Assembly: GCF_009649815.1 (NCBI RefSeq) | Contig: NZ_WJIC01000010.1 | Location: 186,001 to 250,000, forward strand | DNA from: Nocardia sp. SYP-A9097 | GTDB taxonomy: Bacteria > Actinomycetota > Actinomycetes > Mycobacteriales > Mycobacteriaceae | DNA length: 64,000 bases | Reading direction: 5' to 3' | Shown: in pieces, positions 55,929-63,269 of the stretch | Layout: the number at the start of each line of letters is the position of its first letter | Numbering within the stretch: the first letter of the stretch is position 1 | Translations under genes and position numbers: made by a program | The notes under the pieces: model-generated | The model's database searches: none | What the model was told of the DNA's origin: nothing | The model's input: only the letters and a program-made list of their open reading frames with translations

Positions 55929-56330
55929 CTACTTCTCCGGCCAGCCACCGTACGGAACGGTGATCAGCTCCATATAGTGGCCATTGGGATCGGTGAAGTA
56001 GATACCGCGGCCACCGTCATTGTGGTTGATCTCGTTCTCGGCCTGCATGCGCGGGTCCGCCCAGTAGGTGAGACCACGCTCCTGAATCTTCTTGTAGGCC
56101 GAATCGAATTCGTCCTCCGAGACCAGGAAGGCGTAATGAGTGGGGTGAATGCCGCCCGGAATATCCGGCGGGCTCTTCGCGAAGTCGAAAGTGACGCCGT
56201 TGTGCACCGGCAGTGCGATGAACGGGCCCCACTCCGCCCCCACCTCCAATCCGAGGATATCCGCCCAGAATTCGGCGGTCTCGCGATTGTCATTGCTTGC
56301 GACAATGGTGTGGTTGAACTGAATAGTTAT
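55929..56330 (-). CDS. VOC family protein with ATA in the start-codon position
   Basis: A glyoxalase/bleomycin-resistance-type protein. The frame reads TIQFNHTIVASNDNRETAEF, WADILGLEVGAEWGPFIALP and late GGRGIYFTDPNGHYMELITV. The usual family start is a Met just before TIQFNHTIV, but here that codon is ATA (56328-56330). AGGAG lies seven bases upstream at ideal spacing. No ATG, GTG or TTG occurs in frame until the TTG at 56249, which would remove the first strand and a probable metal-binding His. Either ATA is used or the gene has lost its start. Confidence 0.75.
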   Translation of the reverse strand: MTIQFNHTIVASNDNRETAEFWADILGLEVGAEWGPFIALPVHNGVTFDFAKSPPDIPGGIHPTHYAFLVSEDEFDSAYKKIQERGLTYWADPRMQAENEINHNDGGRGIYFTDPNGHYMELITVPYGGWPEK

Positions 56331-56495
56331 GGGAATTCTCCTGTGTCCGTGGCGATCCCGACCCTGGACCGGTGCGAGTCGGCCGACAGGAGCACCGCCA
56401 CGTCATCGAAGTTAGCCAACGAATGGTCGATTCGCCAACCATCCTGTGGCAGGCATCACAGGATGATCGGCGTAACCAGCTAACTTCGAGCCGCG

Positions 56496-56702
56496 CTACT
56501 TCTGCGCCGACGCCGAGGCCGAGAACGTGCTGAGCAGGCAGATCACACTCTGCGGGAACTGCTGAACGCAGACGGTGCCCGCCACATCGGCGTTCTGCAC
56601 CGGAGCCTGGTCGAGCGGTACGGCCGAAGCGGTGGCTACGGCGGCGAACGGTGCGAGCAGCAGGGCGCTCGCGAGGACTCCGGCACGGAAACGATTGCGC
56701 AT
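56496..56702 (-). CDS. Small secreted protein with two or more Cys (68 residues)
   Basis: A clear signal peptide (FRAGVLASALLLAPFAAVAT, then ASA with cleavage before VPLDQ) is followed by a mature part of about 40 residues. That part contains GTVCVQQFPQSVICLLSTFS; its two Cys could form a disulfide. The ATG at 56702 has GGAAGGAA about ten bases upstream. The family is not recognised; short secreted proteins of this kind are frequent in Nocardia and mycobacteria. Confidence 0.65.
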   Translation of the reverse strand: MRNRFRAGVLASALLLAPFAAVATASAVPLDQAPVQNADVAGTVCVQQFPQSVICLLSTFSASASAQK

Positions 56703-56734
56703 GAGGGTATTTCCTTCCGTAGTGGCTATCGATC

Positions 56735-57403
56735 TCAGCGTACGGGCCCCGCGAAGTACTCCTGCTCCGGACGACCGGTGCTGCCGTAACGCAATTGCAT
56801 GCGCACACCGCCGGTGCCGACCAGCGCGGCCGGATAGCGCTGCGCGGTGGCACGGGAGATACCGATGGCGGCCGCGACCTGCGCGGCCGACATGGGGCCG
56901 GTGGCGCCCCGCACCGCTTGCAGCACAAGGTCTTTCGTGGGCGAGGCGGCCACGGCGGACTGCGCCGCGGCGCTGTTCGTGGACGCACCGGGACGTAGGG
57001 CGAGCAGGCCGGCATCGACCTCGGCCGCCGCGACCTCGGGGGCGGACAGAATGCGCCGATATCGGGCGTATCCGGCCAGCCGGGATGCCAGCGCGGCATG
57101 ATCGAACGGCTTCACCAGATAACCCAGCGCACCGGCCGACAGCGCGGCCCGCACCGTCTCGGATTCGGTTGCGGCCGTGAGCATCATGGCGTCGAAGCGG
57201 ATCTCGCGCACCAGGTCCACGCCGGAGCCGTCGGGCAGGTAGACATCGACCAGGGCCTGGTCGAACCCGCCCTGCTCGATCTCGGCGCGCGCGGCGGCCA
57301 TGGTATTGGCCACCGCGCCCACGGTGAATCCCGGTAGCGCCGAGACGATTCCGGCGTGCATATTCGCCACCCGGAAGTCATCGTCGACGACCAGGACGTT
57401 CAC
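56735..57403 (-). CDS. CitB/DctR-type response regulator
   Basis: A protein of 222 residues. The receiver has NVLVVDDDFRVANMHAGIVS, phosphorylation Asp in ALVDVYLPDGSGVDLVREIR, Thr in MLTAATESE and Lys in GYLVKPFDHAAL. The C-terminus is an HTH of the DpiA/CitB kind (GPMSAAQVAAAIGISRATAQ). The GTG at 57403 overlaps the kinase stop (GTGA). Its partner kinase, upstream in the same operon, has lost its N-terminal sensor and phosphoacceptor parts, so the regulator has probably lost its cognate input. Confidence 0.88.
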   Translation of the reverse strand: MNVLVVDDDFRVANMHAGIVSALPGFTVGAVANTMAAARAEIEQGGFDQALVDVYLPDGSGVDLVREIRFDAMMLTAATESETVRAALSAGALGYLVKPFDHAALASRLAGYARYRRILSAPEVAAAEVDAGLLALRPGASTNSAAAQSAVAASPTKDLVLQAVRGATGPMSAAQVAAAIGISRATAQRYPAALVGTGGVRMQLRYGSTGRPEQEYFAGPVR

Positions 57404-57966
57404 TTCTGCTCGGCCCACGCCGGTTCTCCCTCGGTCAGCGCACCCGGTAGCCGGGCAATGAACTCCGCACCCCGCAAAGGCTTTTCGGCCGCACGCCCCG
57501 TGGCCGCAACAGGCCCGGATCCGTCCGGCTCGACGGACGAGACCGCTCCCCCGCCCGGATGCGCCAGCCACACTTCGCCGCCGCGCGCCCGCGCGACCTG
57601 TCGGGAAAGCGCCAGTCCCACCCCGCGCCCGCCCGGGACACCGCTGCCCGAGCGCGTCGAAACCCCTTCGCTGAACACCGAATCCACCAGATCCACCGCT
57701 ACTCCGGCACCGCTGTCCGCGACGGTGAGGTGAAGTGTCTCACCCTCCTGCACCAGTTCGACCTCCACCACCGGCGGCTCATCGGTACCGCATTCCGGCG
57801 CGGGTGCCACGTCGGTGCCGCCCGCGGCGGCCTGCTCTCTCGCGGCCTCGATGGCATTGTCGAGCAGATTGCCCAGAACGGTCGTGACATCCACCGGCGC
57901 ACCGAGATTCGCCGCCACCCAGGTGTTCGGTCCGAGGCGGAGCTGGACGCCCCTTCGCGGAGTGGA
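57400..57966 (-). pseudogene. C-terminal remnant of a CitA/DcuS-type histidine kinase
   Basis: Only the ATPase half remains: N-box VLGNLLDNAIEAA, G1 VADSGAGVAVD and G2 GGRGVGLALSRQVARARGGE. Similarity to such kinases extends upstream only to GVQLRLGPNTWVAANLG; an in-frame TAA (57967-57969) follows directly. The membrane sensor, PAS domain and phosphoacceptor His, normally about 350 residues, are missing. Immediately beyond, the opposite strand encodes the tail of a probable ABC permease. I read this as a gene truncated by deletion or rearrangement. Confidence 0.8.
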
Positions 57967-58040
57967 TTATCGGTCTGGCCGAGGGACGCCTGCTGAAATG
58001 GCGTCCGTCGCAGGCGGCCGCGGGCCACGGCGGGATGTGA
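57960..58040 (+). pseudogene. Probable C-terminal remnant of an ABC transporter permease
   Basis: The plus-strand frame ending at the TGA (58038-58040) reads EWIIGLAEGRLLKWRPSQAA and then AGHGGM. A short helix followed by an RRxLRW-like basic end is typical of the last residues of NitT/TauT-type permeases. It lies two bases before the binding-protein gene, where a permease would be expected. Nothing permease-like precedes it: the sequence switches to the truncated kinase. The assignment rests on about 20 residues and on context. Confidence 0.4.
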
Positions 58041-58042
58041 GC

Positions 58043-59095
58043 ATGAGATACCGCAAGAGCTTGGCGCTGATTCTGCTCGCCGTCTGTTCCCTGCTGCTGG
58101 CGACCGGCTGCCGTGATTCGCGCACCATTCCGGTGGCGAACGGCCGACCGCAGCTCACCATTATGGTCGGCGGCCTGGAGAAGGTGATCTACCTGCCCGC
58201 CATGCTGACTCGGCAGCTCGGCAATTTCGAACGCAATGACATCGATGTGAAACTCCTCGGCGAACAGTCCGGCGCGACCGCCGAAACCGCGCTGCTCACC
58301 GGCGATGTGCAGGGCGTGGTCGGATTCTACGATCACACCATCGACCTGCAGGCCAAGGATCAATGCCTGCGCACCGTGGTCCAATTCGCCGCTGTGCCAG
58401 GCGAAGTGGAGCTGGTATCGACACAGGATGCGGAAACCATCCACTCCCCCAAGGATTTCCGTGGCAAGAACCTCGGCGTCACCTCACTGGGTTCGTCCAC
58501 CGACTTCCTCACCCAGGCCCTGGCCGGGCAGGAAGGCTTGCAGACCTCGGACTACACGCGGGTGAAAGTCGGTGCGGGACAAACCTTCATCGCGGGTATG
58601 AACCACAATGGCATCGACGCGGGCATGACCACCGATCCGACCGTCGCCAAGATGGTCACCTCCGGTGATGCCGAGGTACTCATCGATATGCGCAATGAGC
58701 AGGGCACCCGCGCGGCCCTGGGCGGACTGTATCCGGCTGCGTCGCTGTACATGCGCTGCGAGACCGTGGACAGCCACCCCGAGATCGTGCAGAAATTGGT
58801 CACCTCGTTCGTGCAGACCCTGCAGTGGATCAAGACACATACGCCCGCGGAGATCGCGGCCGAGATGCCGTCCCAGTACGCCGGCGGCGACCCCGAGCTG
58901 TACGTGAAATCGGTCGGTGACTCGATCAGCATGTTCAATGGCGACGGACTCATGAAACGCGAAGGGGCGGAGAATGTTCTGCGTATCCTCGGCCGGTACT
59001 CGCGGAATGTGAAGCCCGTGCGGGACCGCATCGATCTCGATGCGACCTACACGAATCACTTCGCGGAGCAGGCGCTCAAGCAGGGCGCGCAGTAG
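58043..59095 (+). CDS. NitT/TauT-type ABC transporter substrate-binding lipoprotein, orphan
   Basis: A protein of 350 residues. Signal peptide SLALILLAVCSLLLATGC has its lipobox Cys near residue 22. The body has LTIMVGGLEKVIYLPAMLTR, DFRGKNLGVTSLGSSTDFLT and GMTTDPTVAKMVTSGDAEVL, the pattern of the SsuA/THI5-like fold that binds sulfonates, nitrate or similar anions. The ATG at 58043 is two bases after a permease-like remnant. No ATPase or intact permease lies in the window, so the protein may serve another system or be non-functional. Confidence 0.85.
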   Translation: MRYRKSLALILLAVCSLLLATGCRDSRTIPVANGRPQLTIMVGGLEKVIYLPAMLTRQLGNFERNDIDVKLLGEQSGATAETALLTGDVQGVVGFYDHTIDLQAKDQCLRTVVQFAAVPGEVELVSTQDAETIHSPKDFRGKNLGVTSLGSSTDFLTQALAGQEGLQTSDYTRVKVGAGQTFIAGMNHNGIDAGMTTDPTVAKMVTSGDAEVLIDMRNEQGTRAALGGLYPAASLYMRCETVDSHPEIVQKLVTSFVQTLQWIKTHTPAEIAAEMPSQYAGGDPELYVKSVGDSISMFNGDGLMKREGAENVLRILGRYSRNVKPVRDRIDLDATYTNHFAEQALKQGAQ

Positions 59096-59453
59096 TACCG
59101 CGCCGGTCGTCACGGCGCTCGCGTTTCCCACGGGCGATCTCGGTGGCCAGCGCGTCGAGCGATTGCGCGAAGGGCTGTTCGCCGAGGGCCGCGAGCCAGG
59201 ACCGGGCCGCTCGCGTCGCCTCGGGATCGATGGCATAGATCCGGCGGGTGCCCTCGGCACGCACGCCGAGCAGTCCGGCGTCGCGCAGCACCTTGAGATG
59301 CTGCGAGACGCCGGGCTGCGAGATCGACGTGAACGCCTGCACCGCGGCGACAATCGACCCGGCGGGGAGTTCACCCGCACCCACCAGTTCGAGAATGAAG
59401 CGGCGCACCGGATCGCCGAGCGCGTCGAAGATCTTCGCCGGGGAATGCTCCAT
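59076..59453 (-). CDS. ArsR-family regulator coupled to an SRPBCC protein
   Basis: A protein of 125 residues with a winged helix: PAKIFDALGDPVRRFILELV, ISQPGVSQHLKVLRDAGLL, then GVRAEGTRRIYAIDPEAT. It has no paired Cys metal site. Its ATG shares one base with the stop of the SRPBCC gene upstream (TGATG), so it is translated after it; the usual order is the reverse. A palindrome before the SRPBCC gene is its likely operator. The 3' end overlaps the convergent binding-protein gene by 20 bases. Confidence 0.9.
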   Translation of the reverse strand: MEHSPAKIFDALGDPVRRFILELVGAGELPAGSIVAAVQAFTSISQPGVSQHLKVLRDAGLLGVRAEGTRRIYAIDPEATRAARSWLAALGEQPFAQSLDALATEIARGKRERRDDRRGTTARPA

Positions 59454-60109
59454 CAGGACTCCGCGCTGCCCTCCGCTTCGACGGTGTAGAACTCGATCGT
59501 ATTGTCCCGTGCGGTACGGGCCGTCACGGGATCGTCGCCATCGGCGATGGCGGCCTCGGCCCAGCCATTGCCCGCGGCCCGGACGAACTCGATACCGGGC
59601 GGCGAGGTCGGAAAGGGCAGGGCCACAGCCGGATCCACCGATGCGCCGGATTCGACGTGCAGGCCCAGCGCCATGAGTGAGAGATCCCAGCCGACGCCGA
59701 CCGCACCCGGACCGTACCGCGTCCAGAATCCCGGATCGACCTGCGCCTCATGCACCAGTTCCAGCACGGTGTCCGCACCGTCCGGCGCGAGGCTGATGGT
59801 CAGCCAGGACATGGTCGGACCCATTTCCCAGGTCACCGCGAATTGCCGGGGCGCATCACAACTCTCGACGACACCGCCCGCATTGCCCTGGGTCTGATAC
59901 CGGCCGCCCGGCTTCAGCTCGCCGGTGACCGGCAGGAACCAGCGCGGCAGTCGGTCGGGATTGGTCAGCGCGTCCCAGAGGTCGGCCTGATCTGTCGGGT
60001 AGCTGCGGCGGGCCACGGCAATGCGGGTCGGCACGCCGTCGCGCGCACCGCTGCGCACCTCCCGGGCGACCAGTCCAGCGGTGGCTATCGGGTCGTCGAG
60101 CAGGGTCAT
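59453..60109 (-). CDS. SRPBCC (AHSA1-like) domain protein
   Basis: A protein of 218 residues with IAVARRSYPTDQADLWDALT, PDRLPRWFLPVTGELKPGGR, TWEMGPTMSWLTISLAPDGA and FWTRYGPGAVGVGWDLSLMA, the pattern of the AHSA1/CalC-like group commonly paired with ArsR regulators. AGGAGG lies five bases before the ATG at 60109. It is the first gene of a two-gene operon and is probably repressed by the ArsR protein. Ligand-binding, detoxification or stress roles are known for relatives but not testable here. Confidence 0.87.
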   Translation of the reverse strand: MTLLDDPIATAGLVAREVRSGARDGVPTRIAVARRSYPTDQADLWDALTNPDRLPRWFLPVTGELKPGGRYQTQGNAGGVVESCDAPRQFAVTWEMGPTMSWLTISLAPDGADTVLELVHEAQVDPGFWTRYGPGAVGVGWDLSLMALGLHVESGASVDPAVALPFPTSPPGIEFVRAAGNGWAEAAIADGDDPVTARTARDNTIEFYTVEAEGSAES

Positions 60110-60123
60110 CACGCCTCCTATGC

Positions 60124-60139
60124 ATAAGTTGCGACTTAT
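60124..60139. promoter_or_regulatory. Palindromic operator of the SRPBCC-arsR operon
   Basis: ATAAGTTGCGACTTAT is a perfect 6-bp inverted repeat (ATAAGT/ACTTAT) around four bases. It lies 14 bases before the SRPBCC ATG, next to an AT-rich TAATAT (on the minus strand) that can be a -10 box. AT-rich palindromes overlapping the promoter are the normal target of ArsR-family repressors. Confidence 0.7.
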
Positions 60140-60215
60140 ATTACCAGCGGCGAGTTGGTTCGCGGATAACCTGCCAGCCATCTCGCGATGCCATCTTGAT
60201 CTCGTGCAGAAAGTC

Positions 60216-60683
60216 ATGCCGGATACCTGGTTTCACCGGCTGTGTGCGGGCATCTCCGAACGCCTGCCGTTCGGATTGGAACGCCTCGCGCCGCCGACCT
60301 TCATCGGTTATCTACTGGTCAGCGCGGTGTGCTTCACGGCCGATATGGTCATTCTCACCCTGCTGCACGGCACGCTGGGGCTGCCGTTGCCGATCGCGGT
60401 CACCGCGGGCTATATCACCGCGTTCGGATTGAGTTATCTGCTCAACCGGACGCTGAACTTCTCCTCGCACGCCGCCGTCGGCCCGCAGCTCGCGGTGTAT
60501 GTGGTGGTGGTCGTGGTGAACTATCTGGTCTTCATTCTCGGCGTCACCAGCGGATTCACCGCGCTCGGCATCGAATATCAGCTCGCGCGGGTACTCGGCG
60601 GAGCCGGCGAGGGGCTCTACATGTACGCGGCCATGCGCTGGCTCGTCTTCCGCGGTGCCATGATACCGACCGGGGTCAGATGA
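60216..60683 (+). CDS. GtrA-family membrane protein
   Basis: A protein of 155 residues with four helices: FIGYLLVSAVCFTADMVILT, LPIAVTAGYITAFGLSYLLN, LAVYVVVVVVNYLVFILGVT and a C-terminal segment LYMYAAMRWLVF. SYLLNRTLNFSS between helices 2 and 3 is the GtrA hallmark. GtrA proteins help move polyprenyl-linked sugars across the membrane for cell-envelope glycosylation. The ATG at 60216 is used; a GTG at 60204 is possible. The 3' end overlaps the convergent next gene by eight bases. Confidence 0.82.
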   Translation: MPDTWFHRLCAGISERLPFGLERLAPPTFIGYLLVSAVCFTADMVILTLLHGTLGLPLPIAVTAGYITAFGLSYLLNRTLNFSSHAAVGPQLAVYVVVVVVNYLVFILGVTSGFTALGIEYQLARVLGGAGEGLYMYAAMRWLVFRGAMIPTGVR

Positions 60684-61704
60684 CGACGGCAGCGGCGCGA
60701 ATCGCCGCGTAGACCGACCGGCTGGGCCATTCCCGAATCACCAAGCGCTCCGGGCGGATTCCCGGTGCGGGCCGCAATCCGAGCAGGTTGACCACCACTT
60801 CGGAGGGCACGACGAAATCACCGAGCACGGTGTTGTCCTCGGCGAAGCGCACGAAGGAGATGCAGTCGGTACGCGGCAGCAGCACATCGGCCTCCTGCTC
60901 CACCCAGGTCGTCAGGGTGAGCGGACCGCGGCCGCGATCGACCAGCAATACCTCCGGCGCGAATGCCGGCTCGATACCGTATGCCTCGAATCCCGTTCCG
61001 TACTCCAGGTATTCGTCCAAGGCTCCGCGTAGCAATGCGGTCTGGGGCGCGTAGGCGCTGACGGCGAGGGTACAGCGGGCGCGGATCGCGGCGGGCAGTG
61101 ACGGGTGCGGGCCCGCGTGGTCGAAGGGTACGACCCGGCCGTGTTCATCGGTCGTATATCCCTGCGGCGACAGCGGATTGGCCGCTCGGTCGTAGTGCTC
61201 CGCGGCGGTCGCGAACGCCTCGTCGAGCAGGCCGGGCTCATCGGCGACGATCAGCAGGGTGTCCGGGTCGGGCACGAACGCGACCGCGCGCCGGCCCCGA
61301 TAGCTCATGCCGGACAGCCACTCGGCCAGCAGCGGTAGCGAGGAGGCGTATCCGCTGTTGTCGACAATCCGCAGTGAGGGCGCGGGCTCGGCACCCACCG
61401 ACGCCGACGACGCGGCCAGGTTCGCGCGCGCCACCGCGAATACTCCGCCGGGCGGAACCCCCCACCGGCGCACCAGATTCGAGTCGACGAAGGCGCGCGC
61501 ATCCGGCAGATCGATCACGACCAATTCATCGACGAACGGGAAGACCTGCCGTCGCAACAACCCCGCACCGGAGGCACCGGCGCGATAGCCGGTCGGCCGC
61601 AGGACCGGACGCAACAGCGACTGGACCTCGGCCCAGGACGCCACCTCCCGACGATTCACAGCGAGGTTGTCGGCGTTGCCGCCCCGTCCATTTCGAGCAC
61701 CCAC
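60676..61704 (-). CDS. Conserved hypothetical protein (342 residues), DUF1444/YtpQ-reminiscent
   Basis: A soluble protein of 342 residues without signal or membrane segment. LLRRQVFPFVDELVVIDLPD, AVAFVPDPDTLLIVADEPGL and VEQEADVLLPRTDCISFVRF are its most regular parts. The arrangement recalls DUF1444 (YtpQ) proteins, but I cannot confirm that by eye. It is not part of an obvious operon: its 3' end overlaps that of the GtrA gene, and the CGNR gene 77 bases downstream of its start is on the same strand. Confidence 0.55.
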   Translation of the reverse strand: MGARNGRGGNADNLAVNRREVASWAEVQSLLRPVLRPTGYRAGASGAGLLRRQVFPFVDELVVIDLPDARAFVDSNLVRRWGVPPGGVFAVARANLAASSASVGAEPAPSLRIVDNSGYASSLPLLAEWLSGMSYRGRRAVAFVPDPDTLLIVADEPGLLDEAFATAAEHYDRAANPLSPQGYTTDEHGRVVPFDHAGPHPSLPAAIRARCTLAVSAYAPQTALLRGALDEYLEYGTGFEAYGIEPAFAPEVLLVDRGRGPLTLTTWVEQEADVLLPRTDCISFVRFAEDNTVLGDFVVPSEVVVNLLGLRPAPGIRPERLVIREWPSRSVYAAIRAAAVVI

Positions 61705-61781
61705 CGCAACACCCTAAAGCGATCGGCGCGAGTCCGCTCTGCCCGAATCGGTCGCCAATCGGCCACTGTCCGGCATGTGCG

Positions 61782-62390
61782 TCAATCCGTCGCCGCCCGG
61801 GTGCGCCGGGCGTAGGCGCGGGCGGCGCGGACGCGGTCGCCGCAGCGGGTGGAGCACCAGTGCCGGCGTCCGTGGCGCAGCAGGTAGCGATTGCAGGGGG
61901 CGGAGTCGCAAGGGGTGAGGTCCGCGGCATCGGTGCTGGTGAGGAGGTCGGCCGCATCCGCCGCGAGGGTGGCGAGCGCGCGTTCGAGGATCTCGTTGGG
62001 CGGGCACGCCGCCGCGCGATGCGGGCCGTTCCGCTCGTCCCACAGCAGTAGGGCGGCGGTGGGGACGCTGGTCAGGGCGTCGTTGACCGCGGAGAGCGCG
62101 GCGGGAAGGGGGGTTACTCCGGCGATACGGGCGGCGAACAACGATCTGACATGTTCACGTAGCGCGCGCAGCTGGGTCGTGCACATCTCTTGGACGCCGG
62201 CGTTTTCCGGTGCGAGATCGCGATTGGTGAGCCATCGATTGGTTGTCTCGGGGGTGCCGAGCAGATCGATGTATTGCCCGCCGGGCAGCGCGATGGCGCT
62301 GTTGACGAAGTCCAGCGCGAGGTATCGCTCCGCGCCCGGCGCGGGTGGCAGCACTGACTCGGTAGTCAGGTTCTCCCTCATGAATCTCAT
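61782..62390 (-). CDS. CGNR zinc-finger regulator
   Basis: A protein of 202 residues. The N-terminal part (LALDFVNSAIALPGGQYIDL, LRALREHVRSLFAARIAG) is the ABATE-type domain. The C-terminus carries the zinc finger: DLTPCDSAPCNRYLLRHGRR followed by HWCSTRCGDRVRAARAYA, where CGDR replaces the CGNR that names the family. AGAGG lies five bases before the ATG at 62390. It is divergent from a metallo-hydrolase gene across repeated TCCGTGAG half-sites, which it probably binds. Confidence 0.88.
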   Translation of the reverse strand: MRFMRENLTTESVLPPAPGAERYLALDFVNSAIALPGGQYIDLLGTPETTNRWLTNRDLAPENAGVQEMCTTQLRALREHVRSLFAARIAGVTPLPAALSAVNDALTSVPTAALLLWDERNGPHRAAACPPNEILERALATLAADAADLLTSTDAADLTPCDSAPCNRYLLRHGRRHWCSTRCGDRVRAARAYARRTRAATD

Positions 62391-62405
62391 GTTACCTCTT
62401 GCGTT

Positions 62406-62459
62406 TATCCGTGAGACACGCCTACTGTCCTCACGGATAGACAAGCAATCTTCCGTGAG
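62406..62459. promoter_or_regulatory. Three TCCGTGAG half-sites between the CGNR and MBL genes
   Basis: TATCCGTGAG (62406-62415) and CTCACGGATA (62430-62439) form a perfect 10-bp inverted repeat with a 14-base spacer. A third TTCCGTGAG follows at 62451-62459, and each half-site centre is 22 bases from the next, about two helical turns. The last overlaps the ribosome-binding site of the MBL gene. A cooperative operator for the CGNR protein is the likely reading. Confidence 0.65.
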
Positions 62460-62469
62460 GAGTTTTATC

Positions 62470-63246
62470 GTGACCACCGTCGGCACCACCCAGCAGCACT
62501 TCCCCGTCCGAGTCTTCGGCGGCCCGACCGCGCTGTTCGAATACGGCGGGCTGCGGTTCCTCACCGACCCGACCTTCGACGCACCGCAGCAATATCAGGG
62601 CGGGATGCTGACCAAGACCGGACCCGCGGTGGTGGCCGACCTCGGCCGGATCGACGTCGTGCTGCTCTCGCACGACGAGCACCCCGACAATCTCGACGAC
62701 TCCGGCCGGGCCCTGCTCGCCGATGTCCCGCTCACCCTCACCACCCCCGGCGGCGCCGAGCGATTGGGGAATTCGGCTCGGGGACTTGCCGATTGGGAGT
62801 CGATCGAACTGGACCGGCCCGACGGCGGCACCATCACCGTGACGGGCGTGCCCGCCATCCACGGGCCCGGAACCCGCGAGCAGGTCGAACCGATCCTCGG
62901 TCAGGTCGTCGGATTCGTGCTGACCGGAACGGATCTGCCCAGCGTCTATGTCAGTGGCGACAATGCCTCGCTGGACCTGGTTCGGGAGATCGCCGAGCGT
63001 AGCGGCCCCGTCGATACCGCCATTCTCTACGCCGGTGCGCCGCGCTTCCCGATCCTTTTCGACGGTGCGGCAATCGTTTTCGACAGCGCGCAGGCCGCCG
63101 AGGCCGCCGCGATCCTCGGCGCGCGACGGGTGGTTCCGGTTCACTACGAGGGTTGGGCCCACTTCACCGAGGGCCGGGACGATTTGGTGGCAGCCTTCGC
63201 CGCCGCCGGACTGGGCGACCGCCTGGACCTGGGCGAGCTGGGCTGA
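62470..63246 (+). CDS. MBL-fold metallo-hydrolase
   Basis: A protein of 258 residues. The metal-binding motif is VVLLSHDEHPDNLDDSGRAL, a variant of HxHxDH in which His-x-x-His is kept and Asn replaces the last Asp-His. Other blocks are VTGVPAIHGPGTREQVEPIL, VYVSGDNASLDLVREIAERS and RVVPVHYEGWAHF. It resembles UlaG/YcbL-like hydrolases regulated by neighbouring transcription factors. GAGGAG lies seven bases before the GTG at 62470. An MFS gene follows 24 bases after the stop and is probably in the same operon. Confidence 0.85.
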   Translation: MTTVGTTQQHFPVRVFGGPTALFEYGGLRFLTDPTFDAPQQYQGGMLTKTGPAVVADLGRIDVVLLSHDEHPDNLDDSGRALLADVPLTLTTPGGAERLGNSARGLADWESIELDRPDGGTITVTGVPAIHGPGTREQVEPILGQVVGFVLTGTDLPSVYVSGDNASLDLVREIAERSGPVDTAILYAGAPRFPILFDGAAIVFDSAQAAEAAAILGARRVVPVHYEGWAHFTEGRDDLVAAFAAAGLGDRLDLGELG

Positions 63247-63269
63247 CCGGGCAGTAAAGGAACTCTCTC

